From assembly GCA_033964015.1 (NCBI GenBank), contig CM066919.1:26370204-26434203 (forward strand): a stretch of DNA of 64,000 nt. The letters run 5' to 3'. Shown here in pieces: positions 42,801 through 54,800 of the stretch. How positions within the stretch are numbered: the first letter of the stretch is position 1; every line of letters starts with the position of its first letter. Below the pieces are notes generated by a model. That model was not told the DNA's origin, did no database searches, and saw only the letters and a program-made list of their open reading frames with translations. Source of the stretch: Scolanthus callimorphus. Its lineage: Eukaryota > Cnidaria > Anthozoa > Actiniaria > Edwardsiidae. The position numbers were made by a program, and so were the translations under genes.

Positions 42801-45800
42801 TTATTCATCAAAGGTTTGTGAACAATAGCCTGGACAAAAACGGAAGCAGATATTGACAAGATGCGGTTATGAAGCGCGCATCACAGAGCAATTTCTGCAC
42901 TTTCCGCAAAATTTGCAATCGTTTTTCGGCCGTTTTCATACACAATTTGACCTTACGTTTTTGACGGACGGAATGTTATAATGTTTGTTTTGTTGTAATT
43001 TTGTGACCTAGAAAAAATGGGCGGCAAAGTCGATAAACGTACCGGCTATCACCAACAGCCGGGTGCTATTTTGAACCCTGTCAATTCAATTTATCTTTCA
43101 ATTTATTTTTCATATGATAGATAGATCTGGGATTGCTATATACTTTATGATGAATATTTAATCTCGCGCAAGTGTCAGAGCTGCAGAACAAGCATAGTTA
43201 TGATAAGATTATATTGGTTATTATTCTGAACGCGGATAAAAGGGAGCGGCCATGAGAAGTGCTTTCTCTCGGATCAAAAGGGAAGGCATCAATAGTTCTT
43301 CTTGTATTTGCATTGTTTCCAGTTCTATCAAATACAACTCGTACCTCTGACTGTATATATTACCATCAGATGTCTCTCTGCCTTGTTACTGGTTCTTTTA
43401 ATCCAATCTCCAATTTAATAGCTTGGTCGTTAATGGACATGGACTGTGCGCTCGATCCGCTCATACTTACCGTTCGACTGATGGACATTCGCCAGGCTTG
43501 TGTTCGACTCCTCCGAAAGATTAGGGTGTGTACAAATTAGAACTAAACAGGGTGAAGTATTTAGGACGAGAAAACGTTCACCTAACGGTGTAAACCTTTC
43601 CAACAAGCGAGCAAAATCCATGACAAGCTAACAGTCCCCTAGAAATGACTGTTTTTACCCGCTAGAACCTGAAGCGTGTGGGATCCCTGTGGGATGCACG
43701 AGCTTGCCACAGTGAGCTGAACCAAGCGCAAAAGTATGCCTACAAAAGATTTCAGGCTCAAGCGGCAAACTCAGGACCCCCTGATCTCCAAAATACTGGT
43801 GAGGTGCACTGTCAACTTAGTCATAAAGCCAGACATACTGGGAATATCGGGGTTCATTAAACCACAGAGGGTTATCCAGCCTGTGGCGGCTGCTTACGCA
43901 GGCTAGAAATACGGAAAAATACGGCAAAATGAGGACACCCCGTGAGGACACTTTTTTGATGGTAAATCAATTTCTAGTTATCCTGCGGGTTCTAAAAATA
44001 TATGTGTGCATGAAACACCCCTCTAGGCGAGTAATCAAAAAGCAGATCCAATGCCGAGTACTTATGTTTTACATAAGATCACTTTGGCGCCGCATTTGCT
44101 GAACGGGTTACACCTGTCATCCGATAGAATAGCAGACAGTGTCCACTTTCTGTCAGTCTTTTCAAGTAAAATGGAGCGAATTAAGTGGCTCGATACACCA
44201 TGGAAGGAGTTAATAGTAAGATAGATTTAGGCACTGCCTAAAAGCGGAGCTCGAATCAATACAGTACTGTCATCGAGGCATCGACTTTTCTAGTTTTGAT
44301 GACGTCATCGATGACGCCATATCACGTGACCTTAGTGGTGCACCCCTTGCCTCCAAGATAACTTTACCCAAGTTTGGTCACCTGGCGATGTTGTCTTCTG
44401 GAGATATTGACTTTTCTAGTTTTGCTGACGCCACTGAGGACGTCATACCACGTGACCTTGCTGTAGCAACTCCCTTGCCTCTTACATAACTTAACCAAAC
44501 TTAACCTAAGTTTGGTCACCTAGCGATGTTCCGTTCTCGAGATATTCATTTTTTTCTTTCTTGATGGGAACCCTGTGGTGGAACAGGGACGTCGGACGGA
44601 CACCACACGCGCGTTCAAAAATCAGACCCATACCTATACATACGCTGGCGCTACTATACATCACCATCAGTTGTCTTTCTGCTGTTGTGAATATCGTCCT
44701 GAACAGTCTTGTTATTACCGCCATATTGACAACCGAGTCACTTCGTTCTCCATCTTATCTACTACTTTGTAACTTGTGCATCTCAGATCTGGGAATAGCC
44801 CTTGTATCACAGCCAACAGCCATAGCAGTTTGGATACTGAACATCAAAAAAGACCCCAGATATTGTAATTTGCGAGCAGCGAGTTCGGTAACGTATATAT
44901 TCAGTGCATTGGCGTTATCCTCCTCGGTAGCTATTAGTGTAGATAGACTTTTAGCCATTCGTTTACTTGTGAGATACAATTCTACTGTCACCAAGTTTCG
45001 AACATTCCTTGTGATAGCTGCGATATGGCTTCTGTCGTGTATTGGTTTGATACGCATCAAAGGAATGTTTGTTATTTCTACCTACTCGTTCTGTTTAGGT
45101 TATATTTCTCTTATTATAATCATAGTTTGCTACTACATGTGTTTTAAAAGCATCAAAATGCGCATAGCGTCAAAATAATCACCTTAACTTGGTTAAGTAC
45201 AAGAAAACTCTTGTCACGTTCGTCATTGCAGCGACTGTTCTTTTTGCCGTCTATTTTGTCGGAACATGCACCGCACTCTGTCAACTAGTTGGTGATCCTT
45301 CTAACACGACCCCCTCTTTAATTTTCTGGATGTTATATTACGTCAACTGTGCTCTTGATCCAGTCATACTTATTGTGCGCATGAGGGACATCCGTCAGGC
45401 TTGTGTTCGACTCCTCAGAAAGATTAGGATGTGTATGACAAACTAGAACTAAACAGGGTATAGTATTTAGGACGAGACAACGTTCACCTAACGGGCCACA
45501 AAATGTGGAAGGTGTAAATCTGGGTTTCCAACAAGCGAGCAAGTTCCACGACAAACCAACAGTCTTCTAGAAATGACTGCTTTTTACCCACTACAACTGA
45601 AGCATGTGGGATGTATGAGCAGTGAACTGAACCAAGCACAAAGATATGAATGGATAAAATGAACCTCATACTACTAGACTTGATAAATATTCTGAGCCGA
45701 AACCAACATTCATCGGCATCGGACGCGAAAAATCTAAAACAGCGACTTAGTTTGTGGATATCCTATCAGCAGATAGAGGATATTACACGGTAGCGCGAGG

Positions 45801-48800
45801 ATACGAATTTTATTTTTCAGTCTTCTCCCAACATCATGCTAAGTTCCTCACTGCGATAAACTCTTACTGGTTAAATGATCACTTAATAACATGTACAGTA
45901 CAGTCTATTCAGTTTTGTCCTTGGAACTGTCTCCTCTTGTGAGATAAGGATTTAAACCAGTTTAATTAAGCTACGTTTAAACTAGTTTAAGCGCCGGTGT
46001 GAATGGGGTATAAGTCTCAAAAGCAACCCCTTGATTTACTTACTGAGGCTTTCGTTGCAAGCATATGTCGGATCTTCACTCACGGCAAAAGTCTGCTCGC
46101 AGGGGAGGCTCTGGGGACATCTATTTGTTTCCATTTGAGGGCCTTCGCTGATTGGCAGATTTTCAACGTTGGAGCATGCGCAGAAAGTTGCTCTGTATCA
46201 AATCTCGTGCATGCCGATGGATCAATGGCTGTCACCAGAGCCTCCCCGCGGAGACAAGCAGAGGAGCTCTGGGTTCGAGAATGGGCTGGTCACGGACAGC
46301 CAGGCATGTGCAGTAGTACCTAATAAGAAACTTGACTTCCGCGTTGACGTGAAATAAAAACGAAGCTTTCTAAATTGTCAATACGAACGTCTGACAGCAA
46401 CGATGTCACTTTGATGCAAGGTATACGAAAAACGAGGGACTTTTAAGGTTAAAAAGGTTTTCGCGTCTCTCGAATGGAAGGCTTCAACAAATCTTCCCCA
46501 ACTACATCCTGTTCCCAGTTCTTTGAGGTGGACCTCGCTGTTCTAGCTGTATACATCACCATCAGTTGTCTTTCGGCTGTTGTAAATATCGTCCTGAACA
46601 GTCTTGTTATTACCGCCATACTGACGACCGAGTCACTTCGTTCTCAATCTTATCTACTGCTTTGTAACTTGTGCATCTCAGATCTGGGAATAGCCCTTGT
46701 ATCACAGCCAACAGCCATAGCAGTTTGGATACTGAACATCAAAAAAGATCCCAGATTTTGTAGTTTGCGAGAAACGAGTTCTCAAGAGTATATATTCATT
46801 TCGTTGGCGTTATTCTCCTCGGTAGCTATTTGTGTAGATAGACTCTTAGCCATTCGTTTACTTGTGAGATACCATTCTACTGTCACCAAGTTTCGAACAT
46901 TCCTTGTAATAGCTGCGATATGGCTTCTGTCGTGTATTGGTTTGATACGCATCAAAGGACTGTTTGTTATTTCTACTTACTCGTTTTGTGTAGGTTATAT
47001 TTCTCTTATTATAATCATAATTTGCTACTACAAGTGTTTGAAAAGCATCAAAATGCGCATAGCGGCAAGAGAGGAACAAAGCAGTCAAAATAATCACCTC
47101 AACTTGGTAAAGTACAAGAAAACGCTTGTCACGTTTATCACTGCAGTGACAATTCTTTTTATCGTCTATTTTGTCGGAACATGCGCCGCACTGTATCATC
47201 TAGTTGCTGATGCTTCTAACACGACCCCCAGTTTAATTTTCTGGATTCTATTTTACGTAAACTGTGCTCTTGATCCAGTCATACTTATTGTGCGAATGAG
47301 GGACATCCGTCAGGCTTGTGTTCGACTCCTCAGAAAGATTAGGATGTGTTCAAGTCAGAACTAAACAGGGTATAGTATTTAGGACGAGAAAACGTCCACC
47401 TAACGGGCAACAAAATGTGGAAGGTGTAAATCTGGGTTTCCAACAAGCGAGCAAGTTCCACGACAAACCAACAGTGTTCTAGAAATGACTACTTTTTACC
47501 CACTACAACCTGAAGCATGTCGGATGTATGAGCAGTGAACTGAACCAAGCACAAAGATATGAACCGATAAAATGAGCCTCATACTACTAGACTTGATAAA
47601 TTCTAAGCCGAAACCAACATTTATCGGCATCGGACGCGAAAAATCTAAAACAGCGACTTAGTTTGCGGATGTCCTATCAGGCTATTATCATAAATGTGTA
47701 TGTGAAAATACTGAGATGCCTTTCTGCACACTGCATACGGTCTATAAAAGTTACCGCTCTCAGTATGTCGAATAACAAAAGAATCTAATAAAATGTTACA
47801 AGCCCCGTGCGACACGTTTTCGAACTGTTGATATCTTACAGCTAAAGGACGGACCATTAGATATTTTCGGGGGAGGTTGCAGGTTTTTCTTGTGCAGGAT
47901 ATTTTTTCCTGGTTCAGAGGAGTGCCGGAATTCTTTTGCGAAAGCTGTTATTTCATCTGCCCAAATTTCATCTGCCCAAATTCGAGTAAAATCTATTGAG
48001 GAAATCATTAGCTGTATTCACACTAGAGACGAGTTTCCCGTCTGAGACGAGTTTCTCGCCTTGAATATGGTTCCCTGTTCTTCTGTGATCACGTGAAAAC
48101 AATTTTTTTGAAGGAGAAAGTTTAGACAAATAACAAGCAAGTGTTTCTGAGAAGAATTGACATAAAGCAGGAACTTTTCTGAAGACGAGTTTTCCGTCTC
48201 TAGTGTGAATACGGCTATTGTCTAAAGGGCGATTTTATTATACAGAGGCACGATAAGGCTTGATAATGGCGTAATGGCTACTTCGAAACGTCGCGTATTA
48301 AATTTCACAAAGATCACTTTGGTCCCCGTATTTGCTGAATAGGTTGCTGGATACACCTGTCATTTTATTTGCTATTTCCTTATTTTCATTTTGAAAAAAT
48401 AAGGTTGTTTAAGAAACTTGTTTAAAGAAGCCCACCATATGGCGAATTGATATCGCAATAAAATAATAAACTGTGCCCACTTTCTTTCAGTTTCTCAAAG
48501 AAAGAAAAGGGGAGCAAAACACGTTCAAAACATTTTGACTGGATAAAGTATGGAGGGAGTAAATAGCTCCCATTTAGCCATGCCTTGTCTTCTGTTCAAC
48601 AAACTGGAATTCGCTCAACAAGCTGCCTATTTTGCCATAACTTCTCTCGCTGCTGTTGTGAATATCGTCCTGAACAGTCTTGTTATTACCGCCATATTGA
48701 CGACCGAGTCGCTTCGTTCTCCATCTTATCTACTGCTTTGTAACTTGTGCATCTCAGATCTGGGAATAGCTCTTATAATACAGCCACTGGGAATGGCAAA

Positions 48801-51800
48801 TATGATTCTCAACATCAACAAAGACCCTAGGATTTGCAATTTAGAAACAGCTTCCTCTTTGTGGTATGTATTTACTGGGTTGTCGTTATTGTCCTCGGTC
48901 GCCATAAGTGTTGATCGACTTTTAGCCATTCAATTACTAATGAGATACCATTCAACTGTCACCAAGTTTCGAACATTAATCGTTATAGCTGTGATATGGC
49001 TTCTTTCGTGTTTGGGCTTTTTGCGCATCGAAAGCTCGCTTTCTGGGTCAGTCTACGCATTCTGCCTATGTTACACTTCTGTAACCACAATCACAGTTTG
49101 CTACTACAAGTGCTTCAAGAAAATCAAAATGCGCGTAGCAACAAGAGCACAACAAAACAACCAGAATAATGATCCTAGCTTGGCGAAGTACAAGAGAACC
49201 CTTGTCACGTTAAGCGTTGTAGCGGCAATTCTTTTCGCCGTCTATTTTCTCGCAATCTGCACTGCATTGTATGACCTGGTGACTGGTGATGATAGTCCAA
49301 CCTTCCATTTAATATTCTGGTCGTTTATGAACATCAACTGTGTTCTCGATCCAGTCATACTTATCGTTCGTCTGAGAGACATTCGCCAGGCTTGTGTTCG
49401 ACTACTCCGAAAGATAAGGGTGTGTAATTAAAAAATAAAATAAAAATTCTGTGCCTTCATAGAGTTTTGAAAACCGTTTATAAAATAATTTCTAAAGCGA
49501 GAACAATAATCATACGCGGGAGGAGAAGTTTCAATAGCGCATCTGCCGATTTGCCGCGTTATGGCGTCATTTCTATGACCTTCATAGAGTTTTGAAACAC
49601 AGCTCTCGACCAATCAGAGCGCGTGAACGAATTATTTATAATTTGCTCTAACATACCATTGGCAGCCCGCAAAGAGTAAAGTATGTAAAAGGATTACTCT
49701 ATATGTACCTAGTAGTACCACCCCGTTTTGTTGTTTGTTATTCACGTGGGAAGGGTTTTTCACCGTTAGACAGTAAAATCCGTGGGTTTCCGAACATACC
49801 CGAGAACCATTCTCAGAAACCCTGGGTTTTCTTAAACCTGAGAGCCATCCTGGGAAACTCAGCGTATTTTCACCGTTAGACTGTAAAAAATCCGGGGGTT
49901 TCCGAGGAAACCCGAGAGCCATCTTGGGAAACCAAGCGTATTTTTACCGTTAGACAGTAAAAATCCGTGGGTTTCCGAGGAAACCCGAGAGCCATCTTGG
50001 GAAACCAAGCGTATTTTCACCGTTAGACTGTAAAAACCCGAGAGCCATCTTGGGAAACCAAGCGTTTTTTGTCAAACTATTTTTGTCCTGGCCAACGTTC
50101 TCTCTATTAATGTTATCGCCTGCGTGTTCGTCCTAAAAAATATTGTAATCTTAAAATAACAAAAAGACAAAAAAATGATTTGTAAAAAAATATATTATTT
50201 TAGTTGACATGAATCCCCGAGATGAGCCATTGGCTCTTGGGATCAATGTTAAATATAGTTTAAATTAAAAAAAAAACCGTTAGACAGTTCAAATCCGTGG
50301 GTTTGTCCTAATAAACCCAGGGTTTTTTCACCGTAAGGCTAAAAAAACGTTCTGCTTACCCGAGTCGGTGTTCCAGACATACGCCAAGCCATCCTCGGAA
50401 CCCGAGATGACAAAACACCCACACGCGCTCATGGTGCTGTGGATGTGTTCCTTGAAGTTCGATGCACCAAGGTACCGCGTCATTACCGTGAAACTGAAGT
50501 GAGAAATCAAAGGAGAACTATGGTCAACTTGTGGATACGATGAAAAAAAAACGTACTTTGTTTTAACTCGAATTTTAGAGTAGCTTGTCACAGCTGATAT
50601 ACGGTTATTACAGGTGGTTTAAGAACCACACAGGCAAACCAAGTTGACTATGTACAAATAGACCAAATCGGCTAACAACTTGTTGCCACCCAATTCAGAT
50701 CATGTGATGATTCGTTTGGGTTACAATTGTCAAAAGTTTCTAAGTCGACCGAGTGCACGAGTGTATGTGCAGAATTAACAAAAGTATCCACCAAAAGGAA
50801 TCATCACATGATCTGAATTGAGTGGCAACAAGATATAAACACCGTTTGCCGATTTGGTCTATAATGGTCGTTCCAGAGCGGGGTCTCGAACTCGGGTCAT
50901 TGAGTTAGGAGGGCGACCTTCTGACAACTCGGCCCGCGCTCTTAGGTACTGCCAAAAAACAAACATCATAACAGCAGCAGCAACGACATCACCCACGTTG
51001 AGTGATAGGCTTTTTCTCGCACAAACTCTATTCTACGTTTCGCATTATGCAGTACATTTTTGGGTCTGCTTTTCTTTTTTAGTGTGAGATGTATCTTGAT
51101 CGTACCTTCGTAAATCCAACATGTACAAAGCACTGTTTCTTGTATGGACAAGGAGTTTGCGTTCGCTCGGATGAAGTAACAACGAATTGATGATGTTTCC
51201 CTGGAAAGAAACCACAATATAAAGATAACAGCAACACTGAAAATAAACGTTTTTAAAAAAAACCTTCTACCATATGATACCATGGAAAAGGATAAAAATA
51301 CCTTGAGCTCTTCGTCCCTTAGTTCTTTGAGAATCTGCCAGTCGTAGACAGAGCCTAAAAATACCATATTGAAGTAGTAAATAACGGGATTCTGGAGGAC
51401 TTAATTCTGGTACAAAGGGATTTCATACAAATTTCATCTATGCTAGACTTAAACCTGTGATTTACCAACTTATACTGGTGTGAGCTGACATCGGGATTTT
51501 TCAATGATTTCGAGAAATTTTTGGGTTTCAAATCCATGAAGCAACGCTGAGCAAGAAAGTGCAGTCGACTGGCTTCCGACGAAACATTTGTCTGGTTTAC
51601 TCGCGACGAAAGCCTTGCGCCTGCATTAAGGCGAAACTGGACAAGGATCTGATTTGCTCAGAAGCTTTGAGTTGCAGAACAGCAGAATGTTTTGAAGACG
51701 CGCGGGTTCGCGATACGGCGGTTGTCGCGATAGTTACCTGGTCCGCTCTTTTTCTTACGTCTCGTAGTGACGGACGGATCCACAAAGGATCGCCATACAA

Positions 51801-54800
51801 TGATACATCCCGTGCTGTCCGCAGAAAACATAGTGGTACCTAGAAATACGATGGTGCAAAAAATAATCAAAATAAGTGGGAATAAAACAAGAACTAGACC
51901 TGAAAGACATTCTGAGCTATGACGGGTAACGGCTAGGAACGTTTCGTTTTTACACACAATCCTTTACGCACCGTGAGGTGAGATGAGCTGGCTAAGTTCA
52001 TACCTTGCGAGTCGAAGCAGATGCTGTTCACGAATCCCGTGTGGCCGTCCAGCTCCCTTAACAGCTAAGAGAATCAATGGTAGAGGGATAAGGAATTTTT
52101 TTAGTAGAGTGACTTTTCCAGTGTTTCCATAGAAACAATTGGCAAAATGGCATCGCCAACGCAAAACATTCGGGTTGGACTCTAAAAAGACCCTAAAAAT
52201 CTAGAAATGCCAGCATATCCAAAAGGAGGTGTTGCATTTGTCAATGCCTATTCCATGCGTGACGTGGGTTACCTGTGTACTTAGTTCCAGGCTCTTTGGG
52301 CCGAAACAAAGATGGCGGCCTACACGAACAGCATTTCTCTCCAAAATCTGCACGTTTTTGGCAATTTAAAGTAAGAAATAAGCTAGGAAAACTTCTGAAA
52401 TTCCAAATATGGAATAAGTAGACAGTTTTCGAGAACTATCTTGATATGGATAACACAACTAACCAAGATTCACAATGCAAATGCTTTTGCTAAACCTACC
52501 TGGCCATTCAGCCTTCACTTTGCTTGGTCCAGATTCTCAGTAGTCGATCATATCCCCCGTCACCACGAGATGAGAAGAGACTGGGTGATACCGAGCGGCG
52601 TACACAAAGCATGGATGAGGATAGATCTTGATACATGACGTCATCATGCCTTTGGTATCCCACGCCCTGAATACAATAGGCCGTTATCACGCAAAATTGA
52701 TTAGTAACATTTAATAGTTCCCCATACATTTCTTTGTAAAAAGTAAGCCAGAATACGAAGTTTCGAAAATTCATATCTCAGCCAGTTTTCAAGCAATTCT
52801 TCATTTTCTGATAACTATTAAATATTATTAATCAATACTGCGTGATAATGGCCTATACAACCACAGCTTTACTTTTTCGACCTTTTTGTTAACTCAGGAA
52901 GTTGTGTTGCACGCGCGCGCGCCAAAATGGCGGGAATTTAGGCAGGAAAAAACTCAGCCAATCAGAAGCGTTTCATGCACAGAAACATCGGCAATTACTA
53001 GTATAGACAGATGAAGCGTGATGTTGTCTCTGAATAAGAGAATAACGATGATGAAGATGAAGAGAGGCGAGGAGGAGTGATGTTGTCTCTGAATAAGAGA
53101 ATAACGATGATGAAGATGAAGAGGGGCGAGGAGGAGGGGTTAGGGGGAGTGGCGAAGAGCAGGAGAAGTAAGCGAGGTGGGAGGAGGGGGTGGAGGAGAG
53201 GCAAGGAGGATGAGTGACGAGGAGGAGGAGGGGAGTGACGAGGAGGAGGGGGAGTGACGAGGAGGAGTGACGACGTGGAGAAGTGACGAAGAGGACGAGG
53301 AGGAGAGGTGGCAAGGAGTTGCAAGGAGGAGGAGGGGGAGGGGTAGTGACGATGAGGAGGAGGAGTGACGACGTGGAGAAGTGACGAAGAGGACGATGAG
53401 GAGAGGTGGCAAGGAGGAGGAGGAGGGGGAGTGACGAGGAAGAGGAGTGACGAGGTGGAGAAGTGACGAAGAGGACGACGAGGATGAGTGACGAGGAGGA
53501 GAGGGAGTGACGAGGAGGAGGAGTGACGACATGGAGAAGTGACGAAGAGGACGAGGAGGAGAGGTGGCAAGGAGTAGCAAGGAGGAGGAGGAGGAGGGGG
53601 AGTGACGAGGAAGAGGAGTGACAAGGTGGAGAAGTGACGAAGAGGACGACGAGGATGAGTGACGAGGAGGAGGGGGAGTGACGAGGAGGAGGAGTGACGA
53701 CGTGGAGAAGTGACGAAGAGGACGAGGAGGAGAGGTGGCAAGGAGTGGCAAGGCGGAGGAGGGGGAGGGGTAGTGACGAGGAAGAGGGGGAGTGACGAGG
53801 TGGAGAAGTGACGAAGAGGACGAGGGGGAGAGGTGACAAGGAGTGGCAAGGAGGAGGAGGAGGGGGAGTGACGAGGAAGAGGGGGAGTGACGAGGTGGAG
53901 AAGTGACGAAGAGGACGAGGAGAAGAGGTGACAAGGAGTGGCAAGGAGGAGGAGGGGGAGTGACGATGAGGAGGAGGAGTGACGAGCAGAAGTGACGAAA
54001 AGGACAAGGAGGAGGGGCGAGGAGTGGCAAGGAGGAGGAGGGGGTGGAGGACTGGGAAGGGGGAGTGACGAGGAGAAGTGACAAAGAGGGCGACGAGGAG
54101 GGGCGAGGAGGAGGAGGGGTGAGGAGGAGAGAGAAGTGGCGAGGAGGTGAATACTCACCTGACAGTACCATCAGATGATGCAGAGATGAGCTCCTCATCA
54201 TCAGGTGACCAACACAAGTCATAAATAATGCTGAAATGGCCGCCAAACTGGCCACCGACTTCACCGGAAGGGATCTACACCAGACAAAACAAAAGTAATA
54301 AAAGTTTCATAGCCTGCTAGCCGGCTCTCCAGTGGGTTTTTTCCCCGCGCGCCCAAAAATAAAATATCCGAAAAAAAAAAAACATTGGAGAGCCGGCTAG
54401 CAGGCTACAATTGTCATTACTCTAGTAAAACCAATTGCAAAGTGATTAGAAACATTCTGAATACAAGACTTTCAGTCCACCAGCTCTATTGTTCACCGCT
54501 ATGATCTCTACTGGGCGACGAAATACATGAAACCCCAATAGTACAAACCATAAACAAGCCATGGGGTCACGCCACTTACCTCATAAACGATAACAGGGAA
54601 CGCATCGTTTTCTGCGCAAGCACAAGCTAAGTACCTAAAAAGGCAAAAAGAAATGGTTAGATCAACAAGCAAATCTCTTGGCTACATGTTTGATTTTGAG
54701 AAGCGCGCGGTCCCAGGGCGAGCGAACAAAATCGAGTGTGGGGCGTGGGGGGGGGGGGGGGGGGGGGGGGGCAAAAAAAACCAAAAGATGGTGCCCGATC

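Noticed and set aside
49761..50340. Regular repeats near 50 kb as a CRISPR-like or structured RNA array
   Set aside because: Units are head-to-tail with no unique spacers, and the host is eukaryotic.
52973..54264. Three overlapping minus-strand frames of 344-386 aa rich in Ser, Pro and Leu
   Set aside because: All three frames are open because the DNA is a polypurine minisatellite; only 54159-54274 is a true AHI1 exon.
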